Below are positions 1-11,700 of a stretch of 64,000 bases of DNA, one piece after another (the stretch's first letter is position 1; each line of letters starts with the position of its first letter). The notes beneath the pieces are model-generated. The model was given only the letters and a program-made list of their open reading frames with translations, was not told the origin of the DNA and ran no database searches. A program made the position numbers and the translations under genes. This DNA comes from Diorhabda sublineata (taxonomy: Eukaryota > Arthropoda > Insecta > Coleoptera > Chrysomelidae): positions 30,051,572 to 30,115,571 of the forward strand of contig NC_079485.1 in assembly GCF_026230105.1 (NCBI RefSeq). Direction: 5' to 3'.

Positions 1-84
1 CCCAAATTTATTTTTCCCCATAGTCAAGATTGATAATCGTACTCCAACCAAGATTTTCGATACACTGGGTTAAAATCATGTCCA

Positions 85-1015
85 AAAACATATTTACAAA
101 GACAATTGCAACAAAATAGAATATTATGGCATCCGAGGTGTTCCCATAAAATTGTTTGAATATCGAAAACAATTGGTGAGAGCTAATGGTGAAGTTTCAA
201 GGAAGTTGCCAGCTAGCAGTGGTGTACCTCAGGGTTCAATTTTGGGTCCAGATATACAAGCTTTACATTCTACCATAGGCAAAGATCTCATAACTATTAA
301 GTCCTGGTCTGACGCGAACGGTATCTGTTTAAACACTGAGAAAACTTTATTTTCATCCTATAAAGAATATTTACCAGTTCTAAAGCTCAACAGTGGCTGA
401 ATACGATCCTCAAGATCAAGTTTCTTGATCTACAGATTGACAGTGCCTTTCAATGGTCTGTATATCTGGAAAAAGTTATCTACTGCTTCTTTTGCGATTG
501 AATCTGTATCTGAACAGCTCGATTCTCGTACTGCTGTAACAACTTACTGTTCGTTGTTCGAATCGCATCTTCGGTATGGTTTACCTTTCTGAGGTTCTTG
601 TAGTTTGCACCTCTTCGAATCTATCATCAAATTACAAAAAAGAGCTATTCGTTATATTTTTGGTTTGAGTAGTAGAATACATTGCGAATTCTATATTGAA
701 AAACACAAAATTTTAGCTCTCCCCGCTCTTTTCATTTTAGTATCTGTTTGTTTAGTTCGCAAACACTTTCACAACTCAACTGGGAGACCCATTCATGCCT
801 ATCCTACTAGAAGAAAGAATTTGAACATTTACTTAATTATTATCACTTCTGATTTGGTAGAAAATTCCATCATCTTCAGCGTTGAAAAATTATTTAATCA
901 GCTACCTTCGTAATTAAAAATGACAAACACATTTAATAAGTTTCGAAGATTGACAAAGATATTTCTGCTTGAAAGACCTAATTATTCTATGGAAGAATTA
1001 TACAATTTACCATAT
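85..1015 (+). mobile_element. LINE reverse transcriptase remnant (internally deleted)
   Basis: Degraded non-LTR retrotransposon on the + strand. Around 152-397 the frame carries EYYGIRGVPIKLFEY-like fingers sequence and the RT motif GVPQGSILGP. It then passes directly into ANGICLNTEKT, which normally lies well beyond the catalytic YADD block, so that block has been deleted. From about 440 to 913 the thumb and C-terminal part continues in shifted frames (LQKRAIRYIFGL, ILALPALFIL, PTRRKNLNI), followed to about 1015 by weaker similarity. Stops and frame changes show it is dead. The 605-913 part is clearly the same family as the antisense copy at 18275-18667. The clade (Jockey/CR1-like) is a guess from the thumb region. 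It lies in presumed intron 1 of the nAChR gene. Confidence 0.75.
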
Positions 1016-1059
1016 ATTCAAGATATTACATATATAATATATATTACAATTTATTATAA

Positions 1060-1178
1060 TTACTTTCTAAATTTTAGGTATCTTCTGTTTGAAAATTAGT
1101 TTCTTCAAATAATTTTTAAAAGATAGTTAAAAATTTACTTTTGACTAATTTTAAGTCTTTATCAATTGAAAAACAAAA
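1060..1178 (-). repeat. Copy of palindromic Penelope-associated repeat (one arm)
   Basis: This stretch matches the reverse complement of the palindrome at 61168-61345: TTTTAGGTATCTTCTGTTT, then an A/T-rich spacer, then TTTTAAGTCTTTATCAATTG. Read on the - strand the last part gives TTGATAAAGACTTAAAA, the start of the hammerhead-like core seen in the better copies, but the GAAA box is lost here. It lies just upstream of a Penelope endonuclease remnant on the + strand, which links this repeat family to Penelope-like elements. Confidence 0.5.
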
Positions 1179-1224
1179 CACAAACGAAATAACAAAATAT
1201 AAAACATTTTTCCTTACCTCATGG

Positions 1225-1453
1225 ACAAGGACTTACCCAGAAATTATCGAATTATTTTAATAAATATGATATTAGTATGAGTTATAAAGGATATAAAACA
1301 TTATCCAAATATTTCACAAAATTAAAATCTAAAACATCAAAAAACAAAAGAAGTAATATTATATATCAAGTGCCTTGTACTAATTTTGACGCTGTCTACA
1401 TAGGACAGACATCTCAGTATTTAGAAAATAGACTAAGAGATCATCAATACTGA
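1225..1453 (+). mobile_element. Penelope-like element, GIY-YIG endonuclease remnant
   Basis: The frame starting at 1352 reads NIIYQVPCTNFDAVYIGQTS and then QYLENRLRDHQY before a stop at 1451. This is the core of the GIY-YIG endonuclease at the C-terminus of Penelope-like retroelements (IY..PC....YIGQT followed by an R..H helix). The preceding 120 bp, lysine-rich and open in parts, resembles the linker between RT and endonuclease. The same linker and core recur at 35660-35870, so both come from one family. No RT domain is present, and the copy ends abruptly after the conserved R and H positions. Inactive. Confidence 0.75.
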
Positions 1454-2271
1454 TATAATTTTTTTGTATTGTCGATAAAATTGTATAATTTTCTAATGAC
1501 TATAAAGCTCATATTTCTCTAATACGAAGTCAAGTCGTTTTAAGTCAACAATAAAGTCTAGATCAGTTACTACGTGCATTTGACGCTAAGGATCCTTTAT
1601 TATTATATCTTTTCATTTTCATATTATTAGTATTTTATATATCGGTACACTCAACACAGACCATTTATTTGGAAAATATCGAATTGCCCAAATAGATGAG
1701 TGTCTGCATTTTATAAAATACAGATCCAAGTATAAGGCACTTATTAGACGAGGTAGCCAAGCTGCCCACTTAGTTCCTTACCCTGTTCCTGGGTATTGGT
1801 TCATATGTAGCTTATTACACCGAGGTAGCCAGTCGCGCTGCAGCTTTATGGCTGCCGATTGGTTGCCCATCCCGGCAACCGCACCGGCACTGGTTACGTT
1901 CTTGTATACAATACGGATCTTATTATATTGGTCAGCCAATCGCCCGTCGCCACTATGAGAGTGTGGAAGAAGCAAATATTCATTTCTCATTTTGACTGTC
2001 ATATTCCCCACACGTTCTCGTCTAAACTGAACAACGAACTGAGCTATGCATTGTCCTCCTTTTTCGTCTTCTTTCAAAATTGATTATTTTCTAGCTGCTC
2101 TACTGGTTGCTTTGTCGAGAGACAGACTGGCAACTAGTTGCCCGACTGGTTGCGCAACTTGAATGTCTTGTTTAATAAGGGCCTAAGTAACCATAAATTT
2201 TATCCCCTGGCATTTTAAGGGATAAGATTATGTATATAAGTTTGACGTCTTAATTTATACGTTCTCGTATC
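1454..2271. other. No recognisable gene; GC-richer block 1740-2160
   Basis: 1454-1739 is plain AT-rich sequence. 1740-2160 is clearly richer in G+C than its surroundings and contains two copies of GAGGTAGCCA (near 1749 and 1821) plus several TTGCCC/GGTTGC motifs. Short overlapping frames exist on both strands, but none resembles a known protein. It may be a fragment of an unrecognised repeat. Confidence 0.3.
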
Positions 2272-2745
2272 AGGTGGACTGGAAAGTTCGTAAGTCGGCC
2301 ATATTTGCAGTTAGTTCTAACCTTCAACAGACATTTCTATGAATTTGACAGCTCTCATACTATTAGTTTGTAAGCTATAGCGTTTCGAGTGGAGCAACTT
2401 TTGTTAGTTTAGAAAAATGGGAGTTTCATTCCTTATTGGCAAAAAATATTTAAAAGGGTTTGATAAATATTATTCAGACTTTTTCTTGAGAAATGAACGG
2501 TTGAGAAGTGGTTTTGAATGAGGCGAAATGAACACTGATAAAAACATCAAAAAAATTCAAAAAATAATTTCTAACAACTGTAAAACGAAGATGAATAACA
2601 CTTGATATCAAAGGAGATATTGTGAAGCGTGAAAAGACGCGAAAGTCAACTAACAAGTACATCAGTATTTTGGGATGTGCCTGGTATAATTGATTATCTT
2701 AAAAAGGGATTAGGCTTAGAATTGTTGGAGTGTTTGAAGGAAGAA
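2272..2745 (+). mobile_element. Mariner-like transposon, large internal deletion
   Basis: The left end (about 2273-2300) begins GGTGGACTGGAAAGTTCG, a mariner-type terminal sequence, followed by a 5' untranslated part and an ATG at 2417. Downstream, in several frames, are pieces of the N-terminal DNA-binding half of a mariner transposase (KGFDKYYSD, then GEMNTDKNIKKIQKII). At about 2672-2715 the sequence jumps to SVFWDVPGIIDYLKKG, which belongs to the catalytic domain just before the second aspartate. Roughly the middle third of the gene is missing, as is the C-terminus. No matching right terminal repeat was found. Non-autonomous and dead. Confidence 0.7.
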
Positions 2746-4439
2746 AGTTAATAATAACCTTTTATGTACACAGAAATTGATTTAATTCAAAACATATGTT
2801 TTATTTTTTCATGAGACGTAAATTTTAGTTTTTAGTGTAATTTTAAAGACTGGGTTGATCGATATTTCCTTGAATTAAAGTTGTTCATTTGTTCACGTAT
2901 CCTTTAACAATCTTTATATACAACGTATTTATGGACGAATAAAAAGATATATCGTGAACCATGACCTTAAAGCATGTAAACAAGGAGAGATCACTCGTGT
3001 GGAAAATAATCATAAAGTATCCACTGAAGCATTCCATGAAGCACTTTTCTTGTGGTAGGTTATGAGTTTAACTACTTTTTAAAACTCCAATAATAGAAGA
3101 TCATAAACCAGATACGGATTCACTAAAATTATATTTATAACTTATAAAATTTTAATGATTATAAAGTTATTATAAAAACTATATTAGGTAGAATAAAATA
3201 ACTAAAAATGCTGGCACGATTTTTAGACTTATATAGGACAAAATATATTGAATAATGGGATAAAAGATTTCGGTTATTATCTAGATTAGGTTACACCGAT
3301 TCCGTTAAAATTTTAGTATGTTATAGAGAAAATTATGCTGAAAAATTTGATATTTTATGATACTTGATGTCATCATTAGATAATGGAAACATAGCTTCGC
3401 AGCTATGATGTATCCGTCCAGATTAAATTGTTGATCTCTGTTTGGGCAAATCAGCCTAATAGACGTTTAAAGAACAATTCTCGCCGTTTACGAAAAACAA
3501 TCATTTTGTTTCATTTGTAATTCAAAATATTTTTAGGTTTTAACAACAATTCCCAGTTTGAAAAGATTTCTTAATATTTTCATAATTTGCCATTAATATT
3601 TCTGTATTAACTCTAAATAACTGTGTGTGTGTGTGTGTTAAATTGAGAAGACACGTGACAATACGATGGCCATTTTATTTCAAGGCCAGTGTAAATGTAA
3701 ATCAACTTGGATGTAATCAGATAAATTTTCAGCTATAATCAAGAAAATCCTTGTGTCTTGTAGTAATTCCATCTAGGATCTTAGTGTTGACAAACAAGAA
3801 CTTTAACATTATTGCTGTTTACCAACGTCGTCGTTTTGAGGTTTGAATTCTATAGGAGTTACTGCGACACAAGATATTCATTAATGACGAAAGCTTGGAA
3901 ACATGTCGCATTTTTTGACATGTTCATGTGAAAGTGGGAATTTCCAACTTGACACCAAAATGCATATGATTTTCACGGGAAACTCATTAAAACTTATTTT
4001 GTAGCACTTTGGTAATTTTCCATTCAAGGGAATTAATACTGATGGAAGTTGTGCTACATGGAATTTAATTGAAGTTATAGACTAAATTTCTTTTGTTATT
4101 CTGATTCGAACAAAAATTAATAGTTTTTTAATATAAAAAATAGATTAACAGCATTTTAATTCAATTAAGTAATAAGTACTAAGAAAGAAATGGAAACAAA
4201 TCTAATTAATCACCCTGACATCACCCACCTAACGATTCTTGAAAATAGACCAGACACATTAATCTGGTAACATTTAAAACAATGTTCTTCTGCTTTAATA
4301 TCTGTTCTATCTACAGTTATTGTAGAATTCTTGATTCTAATCAAGCAATAATTCATTCGGTCACTGTCATATTGTTATTATTCGAAGGAGATCTCTGTGT
4401 TTACAGCTTATCCATCAATCCCACTCTACTACATCTACT
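2746..4439. other. Intronic AT-rich sequence without recognisable gene
   Basis: Apart from the TG microsatellite at 3622-3638 nothing is recognised. Open frames are short, and their composition is no different from the surrounding intron. Confidence 0.4.
3622..3638. repeat. (TG)n microsatellite
   Basis: About eight perfect TG units followed by TTAAATTG. Short simple repeat. Confidence 0.9.
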
Positions 4440-5345
4440 AGGTCTAGCGTCTTCAGGTGTTTGTTGAAGCGACGGTGTCCTGATAGATCTGTTAGTATTC
4501 GTAGATTGCTCTTACTTAAGTTGATACATTCAGCAAATCTACTCTGGTTATAGTTTCCTAGAAAAGTATTTGCCTCTGTAGTTTGTCCCTATATTTTGTT
4601 TTGCTCCTATCTACCTTATTTTCCAGTGCTTTTTCCATTGTTCTGTAAGGATTCGGGTCCCATGTCCCGCTGTAGCGAGATTTTCAGCTATTTCATTTCC
4701 CTGCGCTCGGGTGTGTCCCGGAATCCTTTTTCTTTCCTAGCTCGTTATATTTTTCTAGGCTATCCCAAACTAGTTTGGATTTTATGCTAGTATGAGTTTC
4801 GAGCTCTAATGGCTGATGATTGAACTGATCACATTTTTTAATTGCATAGATTTTTGCTTGAAAAATGCTTGGTGCGCTGCCCAGGCTTGGTTCTCGGCCC
4901 TTACACTCCTATTCCAGTTCCATATACCATTTAATGACATTTCTGTTCATTTCTTGTATGGCGTTTGGATTCCACTTGCTTTACAGTTTATTATTGAGGT
5001 GAAGTTTTTCTCAAAGCTAAACTTTCCATACAACTTCCTGAGGCATGTCCCAGGGTTGATCATTATTTAGGAACGGATTTTCTTTGATGATTCCATCTCT
5101 GAACATTCTAAGTGATATTTTCTCTGCCACGCTTTCCAGTGCAGCTAGAGGGCAAGATTTCATTGTACTGTGATATTCAGACTAGTTCTAGTATCACTGG
5201 CCTCGTTTAAAGCCTTATTTAATTGGTGTAAGCTAGTAGTTTTCAGAAAGACAACCCAAACGTCGAACTATTGAATCCAAGAAATCGTCGGTAATGCTTT
5301 GCCGTGAAGCCCGATTGAATACCATAATATTACGTAGGTTATGAG
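4440..5345 (-). mobile_element. LINE remnant with RT tail and RNase H domain (antisense)
   Basis: Read on the - strand this is the 3' half of a LINE that carries an RNase H domain. Near 5170-5050 is an RT C-terminal stretch (AALESVAEKISLRMF). Near 4900-4840 comes the RNase H signature GREPSLGSAPSIFQAKIYAI. Near 4690 is GNEIAE (the catalytic-Asp loop after the usual PGH motif), and near 4500-4450 NLSKSNLRILTDLSGHRRF, matching the conserved tail where such elements read L.TG.....H. Many stops and at least three frameshifts. Jockey/R1-type architecture is inferred from RNase H following RT. It ends about 280 bp before exon 2 of the host gene. Confidence 0.65.
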
Positions 5346-5628
5346 AGAGGCTTTCTAATTTGCACGAAACCATACTGATTTAGCTAATTCACAAATATGT
5401 AGTTTCTTGGAATGATATGCCATCATCGTCTTTATTATCGTCAATACTTTCACATGCGGCAGTAGAAATCTGCAAGTGTATTTCGAGATATTTGTTTCGA
5501 TCAATACTATTGTATATCTAAAAGTAACCAGCCTGATAATTATTGGGTCCAAAGCTATCCTTAAATCCATCTAATCCATCATAGCGGACAGTATTTATAT
5601 AATATTTGTTAAAATGATTATTTTCCAG

Positions 5629-5768
5629 GTTCAAAACAAGGTCCACATGAAAAACTACTGCTCACCAATTTGCTTGCAAACTACAACGTTTTGGAAAGAC
5701 CCGTTGCCAATGAGTCGGAACCGTTGGAAGTGAAATTCGGCCTAACTCTTCAACAAATCATTGACGTG
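5629..5768 (+). CDS. nAChRalpha6: Nicotinic acetylcholine receptor alpha6-type subunit, exon 2
   Basis: Exon of a ligand-gated ion-channel subunit (extracellular ligand-binding domain). The acceptor is TTTTCCAG ending at 5628; the donor GTAAGTAG starts at 5769. The exon is 140 nt: two bases complete a codon from exon 1, then the frame reads SKQGPHEKLLLTNLLANYN, VLERPVANESEPLEVKF and GLTLQQIIDV, ending in phase 0. The segment GPHEK..L...LL..YN.LERPVANESEPLEVKFGLTLQQ is a hallmark of the insect alpha5/alpha6/alpha7 group, near the start of the mature receptor. Exon 1 (signal peptide) is not in the window. The two downstream 45-nt alternative exons make alpha6 the best assignment. Not a retrocopy, because intact splice sites flank it and no neighbouring exon is fused. 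Confidence 0.92.
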
Positions 5769-6059
5769 GTAAGTAGAATACGTTATAAATCGATTATGTT
5801 CCCAAAATGTCGCTCTCTCTGCATTCAATTCTCAAAAACAAAAATTTATTTTTGAATTTTGAATAATATGACGAATGCGCCAATAAGACACCATTCAATA
5901 TAATTTTTGATGGACGTGCTGTTCCTTCGCCATAAATTGAGCAGTAGCTTCACGTTCGTAAAACTTATTGAAGTAAAATATGGCTATAAATCTTTAGTTC
6001 AGTGGCAGGTTAAGCATATGAAGAAGAATACACTACATATTTCTATTTACCTCACGGAA

Positions 6060-6660
6060 GCAATAAATTAAATATTTAGTATGAAATAAAAATTAAAATA
6101 GTGACCATCGGTTGAATGGCCAGAATTGTTTTATCTTTTTTGTTTTTATTACGTTTTCGAAAATCGTATTCATGCTGGTATATTCTGGATTTCAAGTACT
6201 GTTTAGTCATACCAATGTAACTTTTATTGCAGTCTAAACAATTTATTTTATAAATCACAATTGAAATGCTGGAGTTTGAGTGTTTTATCATTGATATGTG
6301 TGAATAAGTTGCCAACTTTGTTTATTGGGTAGAATTCCAGCTCACAATTATTTGACAAATGCGTTTTGAAACAGTTTCTCCAACAATCCTCTAATGTACG
6401 GAAATTTTCGTTTCGAGGTACCTGTATTACGTTATGATTGCTCTCATTTATAATTTTATTAACCAGCTCTCTTGGGTAACCATTAACTTTGATAATTTCT
6501 CTGATTTCATTAGTATTATTATCAGTATAGAATTCAGGGCTACATAGACGTGGATACCTGAATATAAGCCCTTTTATTGTCCCTAATTTATGTCTCCAAG
6601 GATCGTTTGTATAAAAGTTCAGTTGTTTACCTGTTTATCTTCATCAATGTTATCAAGTAC
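6060..6660 (-). mobile_element. Penelope-like element, linker plus GIY-YIG endonuclease remnant
   Basis: On the - strand, from about 6650 downward, the frames give fragments of the Penelope post-RT linker (GLIFRYPRLCSPEFYTDNN and NGYPRELVNKIINESN). An open stretch 6315-6076 then contains VIYKINCLDCNKSYIGMT and KQYLKSRIYQHEYDFRKRNK: the GIY-YIG endonuclease with its conserved C..C, YIG and R..H elements. There are a few frame breaks in the linker. The RT core is absent. The right edge, near 6660, is followed at once by a hammerhead-like motif on the opposite strand. It lies 300 bp downstream of exon 2. Confidence 0.8.
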
Positions 6661-6673
6661 CATACATTTTAGC

Positions 6674-6706
6674 ACTGATAAAGTGTAAATAAAAGATCGA
6701 AACGTT
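6674..6706 (+). ncRNA. Hammerhead-ribozyme-like motif (degenerate)
   Basis: CTGATAA at 6674-6680, a weakly pairing stem II region, GAAAC at 6699-6703 and a GTT triplet at 6704-6706. The order and spacing match the conserved core of the type I hammerhead ribozymes known from Penelope-like elements (CUGAUGA ... GAAA ... NUH), with one core change. It sits directly beside a Penelope remnant. Stem II is poor, so activity is doubtful. Confidence 0.35.
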
Positions 6707-6724
6707 GGCATTTTAGAAAACTCT

Positions 6725-7500
6725 TGGACAGTTTTATTTTGAGTACTCAACCCGCAACATCATTCGATATTACATACTAGAAACGACAATAATTTCAACA
6801 GTAAAAATTAATAGTAACATTTTTGAACTAATTGATTATATCTTATGAATTTCATATTTAAAATTGATTCGACTGGGAGTATTTTCACCAATCCTATTTA
6901 AACTGATAAAAGATACGTGTATCTACCTTTCAAAAGTGAAAATAGATATTTAATGGAGTTTTCAGTGTTAAATCGAACGATGAAATTGTTGAGTTGTGAA
7001 CTTTTATCGAGGCTAGCACTTTAATCTACAGGAAATTCAGAAAAATATATTTTTCTGTCGCCGAAGAGGGGACTAATAATCTGACAAGCGAGTATATCAC
7101 AGAATTATTTATAGGTTTTAGACGACGTATTAAAAAAACGATACGGAGTTATGAAAGAAAGCTCATCTTAAATATTTAATGGCTATAGCTCACCAATAAA
7201 ATTACAGTAGAATTTCAATTTGATTATACACTGTAAATAACCAATTACATAATTAGAGCAATAAAATCAGTATTGTAGTCTCGGTACTAGATAGAGTAGG
7301 ATGATTTTATCAACAGTAAAAACACAAGTTTTTTTATCGGATACATTTTTTTTGTAATGAAATCGTTTTGCCAATCAGTAATTTTATGAGAAAAACTGAA
7401 ATCGCGAGACCAAACGTCGATTGATTTTGTCAAAAGTTTATTGAGCAAAATTACTTATGAAAAAATTTTGCGTTAAAAAGAATTATCAAAAATTATCTAT
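6725..7500. other. Intronic AT-rich sequence without recognisable gene
   Basis: No gene, simple repeat or element edge could be recognised between the hammerhead-like motif and the palindrome that starts at 7501. Confidence 0.4.
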
Positions 7501-7647
7501 AAATGCATCTAAATGTTCTGGATTTTAGGTCTCTTCTCTTTTAATAAAGACTTAAAGAAATGTCGAAACATTAAAATTTATCTTTCTTTTAAAAACTATA
7601 AAAAAACTAATTGTAAAACCTAAAATCAAGAACATTTAGATGCATTA
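7501..7647. repeat. Palindromic repeat with hammerhead-like core, copy 2
   Basis: The two arms, 7501-7530 and 7618-7647, are inverted copies of about 30 bp (AATGCATCTAAATGTTCT near the outer end, TTTTAGGT at the inner end) with a single mismatch. Inside, at about 7541-7572, the + strand reads TTAATAAAGACTTAAAG...GTCGAAACATT. This aligns with the core of the copy at 61168-61345 but has lost two conserved positions. It is an ~147-bp hairpin-forming unit of a family present at least three times in the window. Confidence 0.7.
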
Positions 7648-7845
7648 ATATATCGAAAGGTCTAAGAAATAAGAAATAAGAAATTATCTATATTGATACA
7701 ATTAAATTATTTAAATGAAAAGTTACTAAAAACACAATTGCTATAAATTATTTGGTTTGGTGTACTGATTTCAAAATTTTCTTCTCTGGTATTCACACAT
7801 GGAGAATATTCATTTTGGTTTTTCTCGCTCGAGGCTTGTAAGGAA

Positions 7846-8793
7846 CTAATTTTCGTGATATTCAGGATCAATTTGGAGGTAGGGCTTAATAGAAGATGAT
7901 GATGTCCCGTTATCTTTATAAGTTGTTGGCACTTACTTCTGCTTTGGCTAACTAGGAAACTGTACTAGCACGTTTCGAATGATTGGTTATTTTATTATTT
8001 ATAATGTCGAGTCCAATTTTAGTTGCAGAATATTTGGTCCAAGTATAAATCGTATTAATACCCAATGGAACATTTTTGTACCAACCTTTAGAATTTTTGT
8101 CTTTCCAAAAGGGATTTGGGATTAAAAAAAGTCGTTCAGATGTTATGTTTTCATTTCTTTTTTGCAACACTAATTTTAACAATGCAACGGGACAAATACT
8201 TTCAACCACATGCTGTCTTCCAAGTTTTTCGACCCATCCTGTGTCGTCTTTTTTTCTTTCAAATAGTAAATTTCAAACTTTGCAGCTTCTTCTGTCCTCC
8301 AAGCTAATTCATAAGAAGCTATATGAAAGAATCTTTTTTGTAATCCCTCTGGGTTGTCTATATTCCACAATTTTGCCATTTTTACTATATCCTTCTTGTT
8401 CAATGCTATATAACTTACTTGTAATTCTTTCCGTTCACTATTTCTCGTATCACGAGCTTCTTTGAAAGTTATGTCGGCAAAAGGATCTAATTTAATATTG
8501 TATTCATTGAATTATTTTTCTTCAATCATCTTCGCAGTTGATTTCGAACTTGATTTAACTGCATATTCTTTCTAATTTTTTCCATTCCTCTTTTCCATAT
8601 TATAGGCCCAATCCTTCTATATATCTGCTACTTTTTGTAACGGAATTATTTTCGACGGTGCGTAATTTCGAACTTGACAAAACACCATGAATTGTCTCCA
8701 TATTGACGCTTTAGTATTTTTTGTAGATTGCGGGATTGCTTTTTCTAAATTTTTTGTTATTTGTTGAGTCGAAACTTCCCCAAAACGACTCAT
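7846..8793 (-). mobile_element. Crypton-like tyrosine recombinase pseudogene
   Basis: Read on the - strand from an ATG at 8793. The first ~205 codons form one frame interrupted only by three stops. It begins MSRFGEVSTQQITKNLEKAI and STKNTKASIWRQFMVFC, a core-binding-like N-terminus, and later reads HIASYELAWRTEEAAKF, where the R fits the first catalytic arginine of tyrosine recombinases. A frame shift near 8190 leads to PLGINTIYTWTKYSATKIGL and KITNHSKRASTV, which supplies the H-x-x-R box. Further shifts give ITGHHH (third catalytic position) and KPYLQIDPEYHEN, where the Y fits the nucleophile, with a stop at 7846. The layout resembles the KIAA1958/DUF3504-type domains derived from Cryptons, a class of DNA transposon. 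Assignment is by motif recognition only. No terminal repeats were seen, as expected for Cryptons. Dead copy. Confidence 0.65.
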
Positions 8794-11700
8794 GTTGTAA
8801 TGTTTCAGTATCAGTTATCAACAATACTTAAATAACTGACAGGGCAGACATTGAAGTGACTAGATGTAGTCGCTTAAGAGGAACAGGCGTTTTTATCGGT
8901 GATAAAATACGATGCAAAATGACAAAACAGTCATATTTAAATGACACATTTTATATAGGAATTAATTTATCATCATAAAATCGTTCGATTGCTACCGTTA
9001 AAATTTGCAGCATTTAAATGCTGTTCGAGTGAGCGAAACTAATTTCATTCAGTAGGGATTCTCAACAAGCAATTATCATTTGTATAAAAATCCAAATATT
9101 TCAACGAAAATTTTATTTTCCCGTGGAAGTACAAATTTCAATATATTAATTTAGCTCATATTATGGTCATAACAGTCCTAGAAGTACATCAAAGCTTTGT
9201 TGATGAACAAATTCCAAAAATTAAGCTCAAATACAGGAAATTCCTCTTTAATCCATATTCATTTTCGTTGGTTTATTATAAACGAAGAAAAATAGAAAGT
9301 CTGCTTAATACAAATTAGGATAATTTTGCTTAAAATAATTTGGTATGTATCTGATTTTAACGCAATGTATTTCGAGATGACTATTGGTTCTATATTTGTA
9401 AAATACTTAACCTGATCTACACAATTTATTTGCTCGCTAACTGTATTGTTGATTTAACGCAATAATTAACTTACTGGGTTTCTACTTCAGAGTAGATATG
9501 ACAACATTGATCTATCGTAATAATAATAAAGAACGAGGAAGCATAAATATGAGTGCCGCTGTATATTTTGGGATACATGGAAACTAGAAGTCTTTTTTTC
9601 ATATTGAACAACCATAGAGGCATTTAATATATTACAATCTGGTCAACAGTGACCAATGATCAATTTAATTCTAACTTAATTTAATAGAGTTTGAAATTTA
9701 AAACTAAGGTATACCCATCTGTAGAATGGATTACTCTGAAGTTTTACGTCCACGTACAAACTCTACTTTTTCATTAAAACACTAAACTAACTCAAAAGGT
9801 TTGATTTTCTTAAGGCTTCTTTTTAACCCAGTATCGCCAAGTCTTTCTTTATGACTTATTTCTTGATAGTATGGTCAAAATTGTCCATTTTCAGGTCCCT
9901 ATACACCAAGGGACATCTACTATGTTCCTTGGTGCTTTGTTTTGGAATATTTTGGATGATTGCTAAGCTGTTTGCTTTGAAGTATCCATATAGTTAATAA
10001 AATCTGATGTGATTTCTTTAATATTTATTTGTCTATCTCTTTGTCCAGTTACAGAAACGGTGGACAGTTTTTTTGATTGTTGGTTGCTTCTTCATTGCTT
10101 GTTTTCTACGTATCACTCTCCCATTGTTTACAACACTATCTGAAAAACAGGGCCTACTAGCACATGTTTCATCACCAAACCATTTCATTTTCTCTTAAAT
10201 TGGCTATAAATTACAGTGGATCAAAGACAATTAACAAATTATTATTTAGATGGTGAATGCAGTTAAAAATGTTGTATTGCCAAGTTTAACTTTAGGTTCG
10301 TGGTATGTCAAAAACATATTCTATTTTTGTTGCTCGGAGCTATCAATTAGCATACTTAATTGCTATGTGTTATACGGTAATAGCGTATACAAGGTAGTCC
10401 AATTTAGATATAGAGATAATGCCATGTTTTGATACTTAAAATTCAAAAAACATTATATTTTTCACTTATCTCATATAAATAGGTGATCAATGATAATGTT
10501 ATATCTATAAATTGTGACATAATATATACAGGGTAGTTTAAAAATCACAATTGAACCATAGAATTTATTCCAAACTGTTTTTTGGTTTGTTATATTGACG
10601 TAGCCCAAAAATTGTTCGTTTGATTGCAATGTCACTTAACTAAAGATGGTAAATTTAGGAAATTATCATTTTTGAAATAATAAATTATATTATAGAGAAG
10701 TGACAATAATTTTGGGAACATAATGTATCCACTTTTAACTATTCTCCTATTTTCAGTCCATATATTTATTTTGTGGACTAATATTTGAGAAGTTGAAAAA
10801 AAATAATATTGAAATATACTGTATTGGTTATTATATGAGAAGATCTATTTCGAAATACATCAAAGTGTACGAATTTATGTTGGCGTAAATAACACTTGAT
10901 GATATTTTGAAATTAGTTAAATTAATAAACGTATACATCATTTCATTTTCTGAAAATATGGTAATTTAAATCTAGGTCCAAAATGTGAAATAAATTGGAT
11001 TTTAATTTTCAGCCAAAGTATTTAATAAATATGGTAATTACAAAGTACATCAATACAAGAGAGAATTATGAAGAAATATGTTCATTAGTGATAACTAAAT
11101 TGTATTAAAAATAGTAATCAGAACTTTCCCCCATCTATTTGTTAATTATATTGATATAAAATAAGTGAAATGGATTAAAAATACCGAGTAAAAGCTTTTT
11201 TATAGTTCAGTCATTTTGGCAATGGACCTCGGAATGACATAATAAGATGATTTTTGGTATACACATACCTTTTTGCGTTAAGCTTAAATTTTTATCTGCG
11301 TCGTAAGTCAACGGACAAAAATATTTCTTTCTGTTGCTCTAATAATATTGACACATGAAAATTTTTACTCGAAACATTGCTTCATATGCTCAGTAAGTGA
11401 GTTTATTATCTTTCGCTTAATTGACTTAATTGACTATTACTACAGTAATAGTCCAATCAGTTATCAGCCAATGAAATAATAACAGTTACTGGTACGATTG
11501 TGTTATTTTTTCAAAAATTTGAACTTGAATTTTTGAAAACCTCTCTTCAGAAACCTTCCCGAATCTCAAGAAAAAATTACACATCGTCGGTAACACTAGT
11601 TAGTAATCGCAAGTTTTCTATGGGGGTTGAAATCCCAGCAGTTATATCTACCATATTTTTATTATAAAGAATAATGTTTTTTTTTACCTGAGTATGTGAT

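Noticed and set aside
1352..1453. GIY-YIG domain as a homing endonuclease or DNA repair nuclease
   Set aside because: The CTNFDAVYIGQT pattern with a lysine-rich linker before it is that of Penelope-like retroelements, and two further copies in the window support a mobile-element origin.
5629..5768. Exon 2 as a processed pseudogene fragment
   Set aside because: It is bounded by proper splice sites, has no stop, and matching downstream exons occur in order on the same strand.
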